Assembly (NCBI GenBank): GCA_020630805.1
Contig: JAHDIM010000003.1
Span: 1 to 60,713, forward strand
DNA: 60,713 bases
From: Anaerolineales bacterium
Lineage (GTDB): Bacteria; Chloroflexota; Anaerolineae; Anaerolineales; UBA6668
Direction: 5' to 3'
Shown: positions 1 through 9,778 of the stretch, one piece after another
How the letters are laid out: each line of letters starts with the position of its first letter
Numbering within the stretch: the stretch's first letter is position 1
The notes under the pieces: model-generated
Database searches by the model: none
What the model saw: the letters and a program-made list of their open reading frames with translations, nothing else
Told to the model about the DNA's origin: nothing
Position numbers and translations under genes: made by a program

Positions 1-262
1 CGCTAAGAATTAGCACGACAAAAATGTAAATTGGCTCGGTGGAAATGAGGGTAACTAAACGTTCTAAGGCGGGGATGGCAGATAAAACCGCAACATCATT
101 TGTTGAGAGTAACTGCAGCGCCAAGTAGATAAAGCTATACGTGCCCCCTTCTAAAGCCGCCGCAACAATCAACGCCAAAAGCGACGTAAGCAAAATACGT
201 TGGTTCTGTTTTACGGCTGTCAGAATGACCTGGCTGGCAGGTCTGGAGAGGGCGTTTCGCAT
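1..262 (-). CDS. ABC exporter, N-terminal fragment (cut by left edge)
   Basis: Translating back from the ATG at 262 gives 87 codons with no stop up to the window edge, so only the N-terminus is present. It has a short basic head, a hydrophobic segment at about residues 22-37 followed by Glu-Gly-Gly, and a second hydrophobic segment beginning near residue 77. This layout is typical of the first two membrane helices of PglK/MsbA-type ABC exporters, which flip lipid-linked sugars. It is the last gene of the glycan locus seen here, which suits a flippase. The ATP-binding half lies outside the window, so the family call is an inference. Confidence 0.6.
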   Translation of the reverse strand, partial: MRNALSRPASQVILTAVKQNQRILLTSLLALIVAAALEGGTYSFIYLALQLLSTNDVAVLSAIPALERLVTLISTEPIYIFVVLILS

Positions 263-359
263 GGATGAAGCGTTAGACGATTGGCGCTAGCACAAAGGCT
301 ATGTGGGCGCAGTATTCTCAGAGAAATAAGCGTAAAAAACGCAAAGGCCACTCTAAGAG

Positions 360-388
360 ATTGTAAGACTGTGAATAACTGATGCTAA
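360..388 (-). promoter_or_regulatory. Candidate sigma70-like promoter before the ABC exporter gene
   Basis: On the minus strand TTAGCA (383-388) and TACAAT (360-365) are 17 bases apart in the 201-base gap 263-463. The -10 box matches consensus at 5 of 6 positions and the -35 at 4 of 6. It would give a leader of about 90 nt before the ATG at 262. The gap also holds a tiny GCGT/ACGC hairpin around 330-342, too weak to call a terminator. Chance matches are possible in AT-rich DNA. Confidence 0.35.
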
Positions 389-463
389 TCAATAACCAGG
401 CAAAACAAAAAAGCACAAACAATGTTTGAAAAACTTGACCGCGTTTCATTAGAAAAATTTAGT

Positions 464-2461
464 CTACTCCGTCACAGCAATGTGCCAAGTTTGTGCTGTC
501 TGTTGGCAGTATGTCGTTGGGGTAACGGTACGTTCTGACTCGAGCTTTATAACCCGATAGGCATCATTTTCAAAAATGATTGTTGGTGTTAGCCAGTCAG
601 GACGTGGGTACGTACCATAGCGGTTTGCGATCTGCTTTTCGATAAAGTATTCAAAGCCGTGGCCGTACATTTTCTCCCAGCCATCGTTGAACGTTGTCCA
701 TTCTGGGTTAGAGGCCAAGCACATTAGCAAATCCTCCCGTAACCAAAAATCATAGCCGGCATGCAACAAGCGAGCACCTTCTGGCAAAGTCGCATTGATA
801 AATTCAAAGGCTTCACATTCGGCTACCGCCCGCTCATCAAATTGGCACAAATCGGCTTGCGTGTATACATTTTGCACACGGGCTAGCTCTTTATCAAAAG
901 CGCCATATCCCACAATGCCAATGAGCATCACAGCTTGTAACGCTACCCCGCCCAAGCGGAAGGGTATACGGTCAAACAGCTTATCTAGGCCAAAGGCCAA
1001 CGCCGGAATAAGCACCAGAAAGCTGGGTAACATGGTGCGAACCCCAACCTGCGGCGGGAATAAGTACACGTACAGCCCAAGCCCGACCAAAGCGCTGGTT
1101 GCGAGCCGCAGTAAATCGATATGCTTACGCCACTGCCGCGCACTAATCAGCAATAATGCCGGCACAGCGCCTAACATCAATGGCGATAAGCGTCCGACTT
1201 GAAAACGCACCATATTGTAAATAAGGAAGCGCCACCAGTTCAGAAAAATTTGGGTGTTCGAAAAGTCTGGGCTAAATACTTTCGCGCGTTCGCGATCTAC
1301 AGCACTGACAATCTCAGGATTCTCATCATCTTCACCTTGCCATTCTTCCCACTGCTGCTGGCGTAATTGCAACTGTGGATTGACCCAATCATCAGGCAAA
1401 AATGCGGGAAATCGCGTTAGTACAGGGTATGGCGCTAAGGGTAAGTCGTACCAATAATCATTTTTGATTGCATGTGGAATTAGGCAAATGATGCTCACTA
1501 GGCCTAATAAAACGCCAGAAATTGCCGTTTTGCGCACCCAATACCAACCGGTGTACGCCACGGTAAGGTTCCAAAACAAAAGCAGCCAAATTGAAAGCGT
1601 TACAAGCGGATACGAAAGCTTTGCAATAAACGTGAACGCCGCAAACGCCGCACATAACACGACTGGGGTATAACCATACTTACGATGCTTAGCCTGCAAT
1701 GCCCACCAAAATCCGGCGACAGCATAGCTTGTGCCAAACATTTCTACTTTGCCATCACTAAAGAACAAGTAAAAGCCAGAGCTAGATAACAGCATGGCCC
1801 ACATTAGGTCTTTCGCGGTTAGGCGCAATTGCAGTTGGCGCCCAAGCCGCCGGAAATAAACAAACACAGTGCCAGCCGTCAACCAAGCCAGTAAGGTTGA
1901 GGCCCGTTGCCCGGCGAACAAAAAGGCTGCCGCATAGCTCATTTCACCAATCAGCCCACGATGTGATGTCCACTCCCGGCCCATTGGTGGAAAAAGCTCC
2001 CCAGAAAGCGCAAGCACCTTAGGGGTAATCATGTAGTAGAAGAACGCATCGCCTGCGTTTAGCCGCATGGGTAATAGGATGTTGAAAATCCCAAATGTAC
2101 AGAACACTGCAACTAGCAACCAGGTAAAAACACCAAAGTCTTGCGTATGCTGTGAGATATAGTCACGGAACGAGGTGCGTTCGGAGGAGCGGGAAAGATA
2201 CCAATACAGCAGTAGCAGCGCGCCCGAAATACTAAGCACAACGGGTAAGGTAAACACACCCGCTAGGCCAATTAGCATCCACAATGATGCTAAAACGCCT
2301 TGCCCTAGTAAAAAGCGCGTTGCAATATCAAGCTGCGGTTTTGTAACAGCGCGGACGCGCCACAACAAAAGTGAGCCGCAAGCAAAGCAAACGTAGGCGT
2401 AAAAACAAACGCTAAAAAATGCGAATAGCCCTTCTAGAAGTGAGGACTGCACGACATTCAT
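464..2461 (-). CDS. Multi-pass membrane protein, GT-C-like glycosyltransferase
   Basis: A 665-residue protein with about ten to twelve hydrophobic segments over the first 530 residues and a soluble C-terminal tail of about 130 residues. An Asp within a loop after the third or fourth helix (LNAGDAFFYYM, near residue 135) resembles the acidic first-loop motif of GT-C fold enzymes that use polyprenyl-linked sugars. I do not recognise the exact family. In position it follows the dehydratase gene by 3 bases and precedes the ABC exporter. It could be a polymerase, a GT39-type transferase or an oligosaccharyl transferase; the role is inferred from topology and context. Confidence 0.7.
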   Translation of the reverse strand: MNVVQSSLLEGLFAFFSVCFYAYVCFACGSLLLWRVRAVTKPQLDIATRFLLGQGVLASLWMLIGLAGVFTLPVVLSISGALLLLYWYLSRSSERTSFRDYISQHTQDFGVFTWLLVAVFCTFGIFNILLPMRLNAGDAFFYYMITPKVLALSGELFPPMGREWTSHRGLIGEMSYAAAFLFAGQRASTLLAWLTAGTVFVYFRRLGRQLQLRLTAKDLMWAMLLSSSGFYLFFSDGKVEMFGTSYAVAGFWWALQAKHRKYGYTPVVLCAAFAAFTFIAKLSYPLVTLSIWLLLFWNLTVAYTGWYWVRKTAISGVLLGLVSIICLIPHAIKNDYWYDLPLAPYPVLTRFPAFLPDDWVNPQLQLRQQQWEEWQGEDDENPEIVSAVDRERAKVFSPDFSNTQIFLNWWRFLIYNMVRFQVGRLSPLMLGAVPALLLISARQWRKHIDLLRLATSALVGLGLYVYLFPPQVGVRTMLPSFLVLIPALAFGLDKLFDRIPFRLGGVALQAVMLIGIVGYGAFDKELARVQNVYTQADLCQFDERAVAECEAFEFINATLPEGARLLHAGYDFWLREDLLMCLASNPEWTTFNDGWEKMYGHGFEYFIEKQIANRYGTYPRPDWLTPTIIFENDAYRVIKLESERTVTPTTYCQQTAQTWHIAVTE

Positions 2462-2464
2462 CGT

Positions 2465-4321
2465 CTATATACCGTTTTCAGCACAAAAATTTGCCAGCGA
2501 CTGTTTGATATCAGAATCAGGTTGCTCTTCACAAGCCGCGGCAAAAGCCAACACCCGCGTTGCAAGTTGGGTTACATCCTCTCGGGGTGCAACCGCCGGT
2601 TTTGCAAAAAAGATTTTCTGATGCTGCGTACGCGTATGGTTTTCAGACGATGCAAACAACACTTCGGTCAGTTTCTCACCGGGACGTAAGCCAGTAAACA
2701 CAATTTTGATATCGCGGTCTACTTCAAGGCCAGAGAGCTCAATCAAATCACGCGCAAGTTGCACAATTTTTACAGGCTGCCCCATGTCTAGCACGTACAC
2801 GGCGTTATTGTCGCCAAACGTAGCTGCATGCAACACAAGCTGAACAGCCTCTGGAATGGTCATGAAATATCGTTCCATTTCAGGGTCGGTTACCGTAACC
2901 GGCCCACCGGCCGCAATCTGCTTAGTAAAGTGAGGCACAACGCTGCCACGGCTGCCTAATACGTTGCCAAAGCGAACTGCAACATACGGCTTACCTGTTC
3001 TAACAGACGCCGCCTGCACTAGGCGTTCAGCAAGCGCCTTAGACATGCCCATCACATTAACTGGATTTACAGCCTTATCTGTTGAAATAAGAACAAATCG
3101 CTCGACGTTGAGCGCTTCAGAAGATTGCAACACGTTATGGGTGCCGAGCACATTGTTAGTGACGGCTTCATGTGCATTTGCTTCCATTAGCGGCACGTGT
3201 TTGTGCGCCGCAGCATGAAAGACAATCTGCGGTTGATACAGTTCAAACATCGCTTGGATGCGGTCTGCGTCGCGCGTGTCTGCAATGACAGCAGTTAGCT
3301 GCGTATCAAGTGCAATGGTGCGGTTACGCAGCTCCATTTCCAAGGTGAAGATACTATTTTCGCCGTGCCCTAGCAACACAATGTGTTTAGGGTGCCCGAG
3401 CAGCACTTGGCGGCACAATTCAGAGCCAATCGACCCACCAGCGCCAGTCACCAATACGGTCTTGCCACTTAGCATCTGATGGACAGAATCAAGATCTGTT
3501 GAGACCGATTCACGGCGCAACAAATCTTCAATTTGCACTTTACGCAATTGACCGATTTGGAGTTTATTGTTGATGAGGTCTGCCAAGGCTGGCACAATTT
3601 GAATTTTGACCCCAAGGTCAGACGCCACCGTTTGAATCCGCCGCACAACCGCTCCGGGCGCAGATGGCAAGGCGATGATTAGGTTAGCAATATCATGCTG
3701 ATGCACTAATTTTTCAATGTCATCAATCTTACCGAGCACAGGAATGCCACCAATTTGCACGCGTTGCTTGGCATGATCATCATCTACAAACCCGATCGGC
3801 CAAATATTTAGCGCCCGATTGTTGATAATTTCACGCAGCATCATTGTGCCAGCATCGCCAGCGCCAACAATTAGGGCACGCTTCTGTAACAGGGTACGTT
3901 CAGAAATGCTGTGCTGATAAAACCACGTACGAACCCCTAAGCGCAAGCTAGAAATCCCCAGTAGTGTCACCATAAAATCGATAAACGGTACCGAGCGAGG
4001 CAACACAAAATTGAGCGGCGTGGTGATCACAATAAAGATAGAGTAGACAATTCCAAACGCGATCGTGCCGTAAACAGCAGCCAACACAATGGTGACAAGC
4101 TCACTAATGCTAGCGTAACGCCAATACCGGCGATATAACCCTACAAAATGAAACATCGGTAGTTTCAAGATCAATGCTGCCAAGACAACATAGATAATTT
4201 CGTAGCGTACAGCAACCAAACGGTATTGATCAAACCGTAAGGCATACGCCACAATTGGCGCAAGTGCTACAACAAGAATGTCAAAGATAAGAAAATGGCG
4301 ATTTCGCAAACGTCTTAACAT
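2465..4321 (-). CDS. Membrane-bound UDP-GlcNAc 4,6-dehydratase (PglF/WbpM/CapD family)
   Basis: The N-terminus has four hydrophobic helices (to about residue 130). A first Rossmann motif GAGDAG follows at 153-158, then the catalytic extended SDR domain with VTGAGGSIGS at 291-300, HAAAHKHVPLME at about 369-380, STDK at 413 and MSK at 426-428. Met in place of the SDR Tyr is the hallmark of the PglF/WbpM/FlaA1 family, which makes UDP-4-keto-6-deoxy-GlcNAc at the membrane. Length (618) is normal. The start overlaps the aminotransferase stop by 7 bases, so the two steps are co-expressed. No acetyltransferase (PglD) or sugar transferase (PglC) is adjacent. Confidence 0.93.
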   Translation of the reverse strand: MLRRLRNRHFLIFDILVVALAPIVAYALRFDQYRLVAVRYEIIYVVLAALILKLPMFHFVGLYRRYWRYASISELVTIVLAAVYGTIAFGIVYSIFIVITTPLNFVLPRSVPFIDFMVTLLGISSLRLGVRTWFYQHSISERTLLQKRALIVGAGDAGTMMLREIINNRALNIWPIGFVDDDHAKQRVQIGGIPVLGKIDDIEKLVHQHDIANLIIALPSAPGAVVRRIQTVASDLGVKIQIVPALADLINNKLQIGQLRKVQIEDLLRRESVSTDLDSVHQMLSGKTVLVTGAGGSIGSELCRQVLLGHPKHIVLLGHGENSIFTLEMELRNRTIALDTQLTAVIADTRDADRIQAMFELYQPQIVFHAAAHKHVPLMEANAHEAVTNNVLGTHNVLQSSEALNVERFVLISTDKAVNPVNVMGMSKALAERLVQAASVRTGKPYVAVRFGNVLGSRGSVVPHFTKQIAAGGPVTVTDPEMERYFMTIPEAVQLVLHAATFGDNNAVYVLDMGQPVKIVQLARDLIELSGLEVDRDIKIVFTGLRPGEKLTEVLFASSENHTRTQHQKIFFAKPAVAPREDVTQLATRVLAFAAACEEQPDSDIKQSLANFCAENGI

Positions 4322-5448
4322 GGTGGTTTAACGCTCCGAATAACAGACACGATACGGTCTAAATCTGCTGTGGTTAGTGCAGACCCAGATGGTAAACACA
4401 ACCCCGTTGCAAAGAAATGTTCAGACACCGCACCACCAAAAACCTGCGACTCGCGGAAGATAGGTTGCAAGTGCATTGGCTTCCAAATCGGGCGCGATTC
4501 AATATCCGCAGCGGCCAATGCTAGCCGCAAATCCTCATTTGATGCGCCAAACTTAGTTGGATCAATCAGCACACAGGTCAGCCAGCGATTGGCGCGGCCC
4601 CATAGCGCTTCCGGCATGAACGTCAACCCCGGCAGGTCAGACAGGGCATTTAGATAGTAGTCAAAGTTTTGCCGCCGTGCTTGTACACGCGCTTCAATAA
4701 CTTGTAGCTGCCCGCGCCCAATTGCCGCACATATACTGCTCATCCGATAGTTATAGCCAACTTCGGTGTGTTCATAATGGGGGAACGGATCACGCGCCTG
4801 CGTAGAAAGCTTGCGAGCGTGGTGAATAAGGTCTGCATTATTAGAGACAAGCATGCCGCCGCCACTCGTTGTAATAATCTTATTGCCATTGAAAGAATAA
4901 AATCCGACCTCACCAAAGCAACCGGGGGACTGTCCTTTATACGTAGCGCCGAGGGCTTCTGCAGCATCTTCAATAAGGGCTACACCGTACTGTTTGCACA
5001 GCGCCACAATCGGTGCAATATCCGCGCACTGTCCGTATAAGTGAACCAGCACAACGGCTTTTGGTAATTTGTTCTTGGCAGCGCGATCTGCCAACGCTGC
5101 TGCTAACAACGCGGGGTCCATATTCCAAGACGTTGCCTCACAGTCTATAAATGTTGGCACTGCCCCCAAATAAAGCACCGGAAACGCACTTGCAGCAAAT
5201 GTTAGCGATGATACAAACACTTCATCACCAGTCGTTACACCGAGTTCAATCAACGCCAAATGCAGCGCAGCAGAGCCAGAGCTAACAGCTAAGGCATGAT
5301 CGGCACCAACGTAAGTGGCAAACTCGGCCTCGAATGCTTCAATTTGCGGGCCGGCTGGCGCGATCCAATTTGTTGCAAACGATTCAGCAACATAGTGTTG
5401 TTCTAGCTCACCCATGTGTGGTGGAGATAGATAAATTTTTTGCGGCAT
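4315..5448 (-). CDS. DegT/DnrJ/EryC1 aminotransferase, PglE-like
   Basis: PLP-dependent sugar aminotransferase that should add the C4 amino group to the 4-keto product of the downstream dehydratase, giving a UDP-4-amino-4,6-dideoxy-GlcNAc (bacillosamine precursor). The sequence shows an SGSAALHLAL substrate/PLP loop near residue 57, IEDAAE near 159-164 and the Schiff-base lysine K190 in SFNGNKIITTSGGGM, the exact PglE/WbpE style motif. I chose the ATG at 5448 because family members begin with M-x-x-(K/R)-I-Y-L-S-P-P. A longer frame to 5529 adds 27 unsupported residues. Confidence 0.92.
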   Translation of the reverse strand: MPQKIYLSPPHMGELEQHYVAESFATNWIAPAGPQIEAFEAEFATYVGADHALAVSSGSAALHLALIELGVTTGDEVFVSSLTFAASAFPVLYLGAVPTFIDCEATSWNMDPALLAAALADRAAKNKLPKAVVLVHLYGQCADIAPIVALCKQYGVALIEDAAEALGATYKGQSPGCFGEVGFYSFNGNKIITTSGGGMLVSNNADLIHHARKLSTQARDPFPHYEHTEVGYNYRMSSICAAIGRGQLQVIEARVQARRQNFDYYLNALSDLPGLTFMPEALWGRANRWLTCVLIDPTKFGASNEDLRLALAAADIESRPIWKPMHLQPIFRESQVFGGAVSEHFFATGLCLPSGSALTTADLDRIVSVIRSVKPPC

Positions 5449-5544
5449 GTAACGATTAAATGTGTAAAAATACTCTCTATCTTGGCGAAAACTTGCCAAA
5501 GACCGAGGAATTATAAAGGGGGACGGCAACTTGTGCAGAAGCAG

Positions 5545-6723
5545 TTAAGAGTTGTAGGCATCCCAAAGTGTTTGGTATGCCTCAATCACAAGTTGATTGA
5601 CATACGTTGCGGAAAATTCCGCCTTTGCGCGGCGATAAGCCGCTGCGCCTAGCGTCTCTCTAAGGGTTGGATCTAAAACTAATTTCAACAACGCTGCATG
5701 CAGTTGATCGACAGATTTTTTATCAACCAATAGACCCGTGTCTTGGTCCAAAATCGCATCAACTAAGCCGGTCACGCGGGTGCCAACGGTTGGTACGCCC
5801 ATTGCGGCCGCTTCAATCACCACGCTGCCAAACCCTTCGCGGTAACTTGGTAGGCAAAAGATATCACTAATCGCAAGATAATCTTCCGGTTCTGTAGTAA
5901 ACCCAAGCGTCTTGATTTTTGAATGCGACTTGAAAAGCTGCTGTGTCTCAGATGGTAATTCAGACTGTAACGTTTGCATTGGACCAATAATCAGTAGCGT
6001 TACATTGGCCTGGGTTGCGCTGAGTGCTGCAAAGGCCGCCACAAGCTCATTGATCCCTTTATCTTGCACGACGCGTCCAATGAAGGTAATGACAACATCA
6101 TCAGGTGGAATTGCTAACGTTGCGCGCAATGTTTTGCCAAAGTCAGGGTCTTGCCGCTTCGCAATATCAAAACGCGCCAAATCTACGCCAGCAATAGACC
6201 CCTGCCCAATGACAGAAATCTTCGCGGGGTCAATAATTTTGTTGGCAATCAAAAACGCTTTTTGCGAGTGACTATCTGTATAGCAATGCGTGGTTAGTTT
6301 GCCAATGAGCCAATCACTACGTTTTAACAACCATCCTTGCCAGCCAGTAATTTCCACCCACGGTTGCCCAGTGTAAGTGTGAATACGAATCGGAACCCGC
6401 GCAATATAAGCGGCTAGGCTGCCAACAAGGCCGGCCTTTGGGGTACTCGTGTGCACAATGTGAAAGCCCTGCCGCCAGAAGAACCAAATCAGTTGCAATA
6501 GCCCGATGCCATCAATATGCGGAGAAAACGCACCAGATAGCGAAACCGTACGGTACGTTACGGCTTCTGGTAAATACAGCACCGCTTGGTCACTATGCCC
6601 AGAGACTGTTGTACAACGTACTGTTGTGGAAATCTGCTTGAGTTGTTCCCGCAACAAGGTATTTAGCGTAAACGGTGTTGTCACCACGCGGCACAATCGG
6701 ATAGAAGATTGATTAGAAGTCAT
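5545..6723 (-). CDS. Glycosyltransferase family 4 (PglA/CapM-like)
   Basis: GT-B fold retaining transferase of 392 residues. The N-terminal acceptor domain carries HTSTPKAGLVGSLAA, typical of PglA/WbnH-like enzymes that add HexNAc or hexose to a lipid-linked amino sugar. The C-terminal nucleotide-sugar domain starts around VITFIGRVVQDKGI and ends with the E-x7-E motif in SYREGFGSVVIEAA. It lies 96 bases upstream of the PglE-like ATG, so a second-sugar role on the bacillosamine-type lipid is plausible. Donor and acceptor cannot be read from sequence. Confidence 0.88.
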   Translation of the reverse strand: MTSNQSSIRLCRVVTTPFTLNTLLREQLKQISTTVRCTTVSGHSDQAVLYLPEAVTYRTVSLSGAFSPHIDGIGLLQLIWFFWRQGFHIVHTSTPKAGLVGSLAAYIARVPIRIHTYTGQPWVEITGWQGWLLKRSDWLIGKLTTHCYTDSHSQKAFLIANKIIDPAKISVIGQGSIAGVDLARFDIAKRQDPDFGKTLRATLAIPPDDVVITFIGRVVQDKGINELVAAFAALSATQANVTLLIIGPMQTLQSELPSETQQLFKSHSKIKTLGFTTEPEDYLAISDIFCLPSYREGFGSVVIEAAAMGVPTVGTRVTGLVDAILDQDTGLLVDKKSVDQLHAALLKLVLDPTLRETLGAAAYRRAKAEFSATYVNQLVIEAYQTLWDAYNS

Positions 6724-6735
6724 TTCACTATTCCG

Positions 6736-7599
6736 TTATGCTTGGCACTCTTCAAGGAGCTGTTCCCATGTTGTCAACTGCGCTTGGCTAGGCGTGCCTA
6801 ACCGCCGCAAAAGCGAGCGTTGTTCTAAGCCAGTAATAATAAGTATTGTATCTAGCACGCACATAGCTGAATGGAAACAGACCGTTTTAAGCGTTTGCCA
6901 ATAGCGCTTTTTCATTGGGCGACGCCCGAGAAAAATACGAATAATGCGCTTCCGCATGCGACGCGCTTTCAGGTGAAACTGATCTGCTTCACGATACCCA
7001 ATGACTAGCGTCTCGACATTAGAAAATTTACTAGTTGGATAACTACGGTTGAGAAGCTCAAAATCCTCGCACAGCCGCGCTTTTTCAAAATATCCGTGTT
7101 GCTTGAACCAAGCCGTACGTCCAAAATAAGTTGGATGAACCACTGCAATACCAACATGCGGTTTACGCGTGATATTGGCATGCGCGGTTGGCATCGCCCG
7201 AATGCCCAATGGTTCAGCTGCCATGCTCATGACAAATAGCTGCCCACCAACCAAGTGCACATCTGGGTTAGCCTGCAAGAAGGCCAACTGTGTCGCAAAT
7301 CGATCAGAAAATGAAATATCGTCTTGATCCATCCGCGCAAAAAACTCACCCGTAGCAAAGGTCAAGGCTCTATTTAGTGAGGCGGGTAGGCCTAAATTCT
7401 CTGGGTTACGATGGTATTGAATACGCGGATCAGCTAACGTTGCGATTAGCGCAGCTGCGCCATCTTCAGGGCCGTCATCAATTACAATCAGTTCCCAATT
7501 TTCATAGGTCTGCAATTGAATAGAACGAATCGCCATGCGCAATGTTTTAATGCCACGATAGATTGGCAATCCAACGGAAATTAGCGGGGAGTGTTGCAT
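6736..7599 (-). CDS. Glycosyltransferase family 2
   Basis: A 287-residue GT-A enzyme. It begins with LISVGLPIYRGIKTL and shows the nucleotide-binding VIDDGPEDGA and the metal-binding MDQDDIS (DxD) at about residue 92. The C-terminal 70 residues are basic and end in a weakly hydrophobic stretch that may touch the membrane. It sits 12 bases upstream of the GT4 start and belongs to the same transcript. Donor unknown. Confidence 0.9.
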   Translation of the reverse strand: MQHSPLISVGLPIYRGIKTLRMAIRSIQLQTYENWELIVIDDGPEDGAAALIATLADPRIQYHRNPENLGLPASLNRALTFATGEFFARMDQDDISFSDRFATQLAFLQANPDVHLVGGQLFVMSMAAEPLGIRAMPTAHANITRKPHVGIAVVHPTYFGRTAWFKQHGYFEKARLCEDFELLNRSYPTSKFSNVETLVIGYREADQFHLKARRMRKRIIRIFLGRRPMKKRYWQTLKTVCFHSAMCVLDTILIITGLEQRSLLRRLGTPSQAQLTTWEQLLEECQA

Positions 7600-7621
7600 A
7601 CGTTATAACGCCAAATGCGCG

Positions 7622-8839
7622 CTATACATCCTCATAAAAAAAGCGGTTCACCCAACTCTTTACGCTATATGCCCGCTCACCACGAATGCGCCAACTAAGT
7701 TCATATAACAATCGCCGAGCAGCTCGCCGCCCACGAACCTTTCCAAAGAGCACAGTAAAAGGCACTGTATAAAGCTTTAAGCCAAGTGCCAAGCTTTTCT
7801 GATGCCGATATTGGGCTTTGATATGCGCAAATGCATCCCAATCGATGGTAAGTTCGCGATCTTTATAGTCGTGGTGCAGTGGCAGGATTGCATCAATAAT
7901 CTGTTGAAAACGATGCTGGTAGGTGTGTTCGTTAGCTGTTCGGTGATGCCCAGCCAGCGCAATCTGATCGCGCTGGTCTGGGTGCGCCAAATAGAATTTT
8001 ATTTTTTCAACCAAGTCTGGCAAGTCTTCAAACGCGACGATTTCTTTATCGAGCACATAATGGTCTTTTAGAGTGGGATGGCTACCTGTTAGTAAGAAGC
8101 CGCCATAGCCTAATACTTCAAATGTTCGCGCTTTGATTTGACGATCTGGCATGCCTAGAGCAGACTTTGGGGTCCAGGCACCGTTGTCAAAATTCAAAGT
8201 AATGACAGAGTTGTTATACACATTGACCATCTCTTCTGTGGTGAGTGCGCCAGCTGGCCAACCATTGCCAAAGCATTGCAGTTCGATGCCAGCCGCCCGA
8301 ACAAATTCAGCCATGTCTTTGCGCTTACCGTGGGCACTGCCTACAAACGTCACCTGATATTCACAATCTGCGGCAAGCGTGGGGGCACGCAAGTTTGCGC
8401 CATTGGCCGCCCACTGCGAAAGTAGAACTGTATGCCCGTCCTGCTCATAGTTATCAACGCGGCTTGGATACGTTGTAACAAACCGATCGAAGTAGGTTGC
8501 TAAATACCTAGAAAACTGGTGATATTTCCAAGAATCATCTGCTGCCCAATTCACAAGCACAACTGCTTTGGTAGCTTGCAATAAGGCCCAAGTTTCGATC
8601 CAAGTTTCGTACCAGCGTTGCTGTACAAAAATCAGGTCGGGTTGCAGCGCTGCAACAGTCTCTAATAACTGCTGGTTTTGATCGGCGAAATTAGTATAGG
8701 CTGTCGGCGTATAGACTTCAAAAAAGCTAACGTCATGTCCTAGCTGTTCAAAAGCCGGGATGAAGTTAATATACTCGTAAGCTAAGCCACGGCCTTCTAC
8801 ACCATAGTTATATTTGTCAAAAACGCAGAGAATACGCAT
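7622..8839 (-). CDS. CgeB-like glycosyltransferase (GT-B, Glyco_trans_1_2)
   Basis: A 405-residue cytosolic GT-B protein. The N-terminal half reads RILCVFDKYNYG and has LQPDLIFVQQRW. The C-terminal half has TFVGSAHGKRKDM, a conserved CgeB-type start of the donor domain, then KARTFEVLGYGGFLLT and YLAHPDQRDQIALAGH, which match the spore-maturation CgeB family. It likely transfers a sugar in this pathway. The last 60 residues are Arg-rich and may bind the membrane face. Confidence 0.82.
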   Translation of the reverse strand: MRILCVFDKYNYGVEGRGLAYEYINFIPAFEQLGHDVSFFEVYTPTAYTNFADQNQQLLETVAALQPDLIFVQQRWYETWIETWALLQATKAVVLVNWAADDSWKYHQFSRYLATYFDRFVTTYPSRVDNYEQDGHTVLLSQWAANGANLRAPTLAADCEYQVTFVGSAHGKRKDMAEFVRAAGIELQCFGNGWPAGALTTEEMVNVYNNSVITLNFDNGAWTPKSALGMPDRQIKARTFEVLGYGGFLLTGSHPTLKDHYVLDKEIVAFEDLPDLVEKIKFYLAHPDQRDQIALAGHHRTANEHTYQHRFQQIIDAILPLHHDYKDRELTIDWDAFAHIKAQYRHQKSLALGLKLYTVPFTVLFGKVRGRRAARRLLYELSWRIRGERAYSVKSWVNRFFYEDV

Positions 8840-8878
8840 CTAGAAAGGCTCAACGTGCAACTGCAAGCAGCTACGTTT

Positions 8879-9778
8879 TTACGTTAGGGTTTGGACCCAA
8901 TTCCAAGTCTCTTGAACAGCAGTTTCAAAAGAAATTTGCGGCAGCCACCCTAACTCAGACTGGATTTTGGTGATATCAGGCACTAACTGAGGAACATCAT
9001 AGCCGCGCCCTGCAAGATAGGTAACATCCACCGTTGAAAGTGCCAGTTGATGTTGGATAACGCGCAATACGTCATTAAGTGAGCGCCCCATACCACTGCC
9101 GATATTGTAGACCCCCACCTGCTGCTGTTCGGTTGCCATAGTACAAGCTCGGATTAAGTCTTGAACGGCAAAATAGTCGCGGACAACGCTACCATCGCCC
9201 CAAATTGAAATTGGCTCAGACTGCGCGATTTTATACAGAAATGTAACAATCGCTCCCAGTCCACCCTGCGGATTTTGCCAAATCCCAAATGGATTGGCTG
9301 CGCGTAACACCGTGTAGGTCAAGCCATATTGCTGATGGTAATAATGCAGGTATTTTTCAATCGCTAATTTTACAATACCGTAAGGAGAGATTGGCTGTGT
9401 TGGATGGGTTTCATAAACCGGCGCCGCCTGCGGGATGCCATACACCGTACCAGCAGAAGAAAGAAACGTGATGTGCTGTACATCTGCCTGAACACATGTC
9501 TCAAGCAACTTCACCGTTGCAATAAGATTCTGATTGAGGTCCGCTATTGGGTCTGCAACCGAACTGGAATGGATGGTTGTGCTAGCAAAATGGTAGACCG
9601 TACGGATCTGATTTGCTTGCAGCCAAGCAGCGTCTAAAGTTGCATAGTCTTGCTTGATCCAATGTTGAGGCGTTGGAGAAAATCGAGGGGCGTAGGGATC
9701 ACAAACAATAGCGTCTGGCAACACTTGCTGTAGGTGTGCGCCAACAAACCCATTGCCGCCAGTGATAAGTGTTGGCAT
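8879..9778 (-). CDS. NAD-dependent epimerase/dehydratase (extended SDR, GalE/WcaG-like)
   Basis: Extended SDR with ITGGNGFVGAHL at the N-terminus, TFLSSAGTVYG, and the catalytic Tyr-Lys pair in SPYGIVKLAIEKY, followed by AANPFGIWQNP and VRDYFAVQDLIRA. Likely product is a C4 epimer or reduced nucleotide sugar. The ATG at 9778 shares one base with the TGA of the upstream FkbM gene (TGATG), which supports that start over a 9-residue longer frame. About 300 residues, normal for the family. Confidence 0.87.
   Translation of the reverse strand: MPTLITGGNGFVGAHLQQVLPDAIVCDPYAPRFSPTPQHWIKQDYATLDAAWLQANQIRTVYHFASTTIHSSSVADPIADLNQNLIATVKLLETCVQADVQHITFLSSAGTVYGIPQAAPVYETHPTQPISPYGIVKLAIEKYLHYYHQQYGLTYTVLRAANPFGIWQNPQGGLGAIVTFLYKIAQSEPISIWGDGSVVRDYFAVQDLIRACTMATEQQQVGVYNIGSGMGRSLNDVLRVIQHQLALSTVDVTYLAGRGYDVPQLVPDITKIQSELGWLPQISFETAVQETWNWVQTLT

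Noticed and set aside
2465-4321. PseB (inverting dehydratase)
   Set aside because: The membrane helices and the Met-for-Tyr MSK motif define the PglF/WbpM group; PseB is short and soluble.
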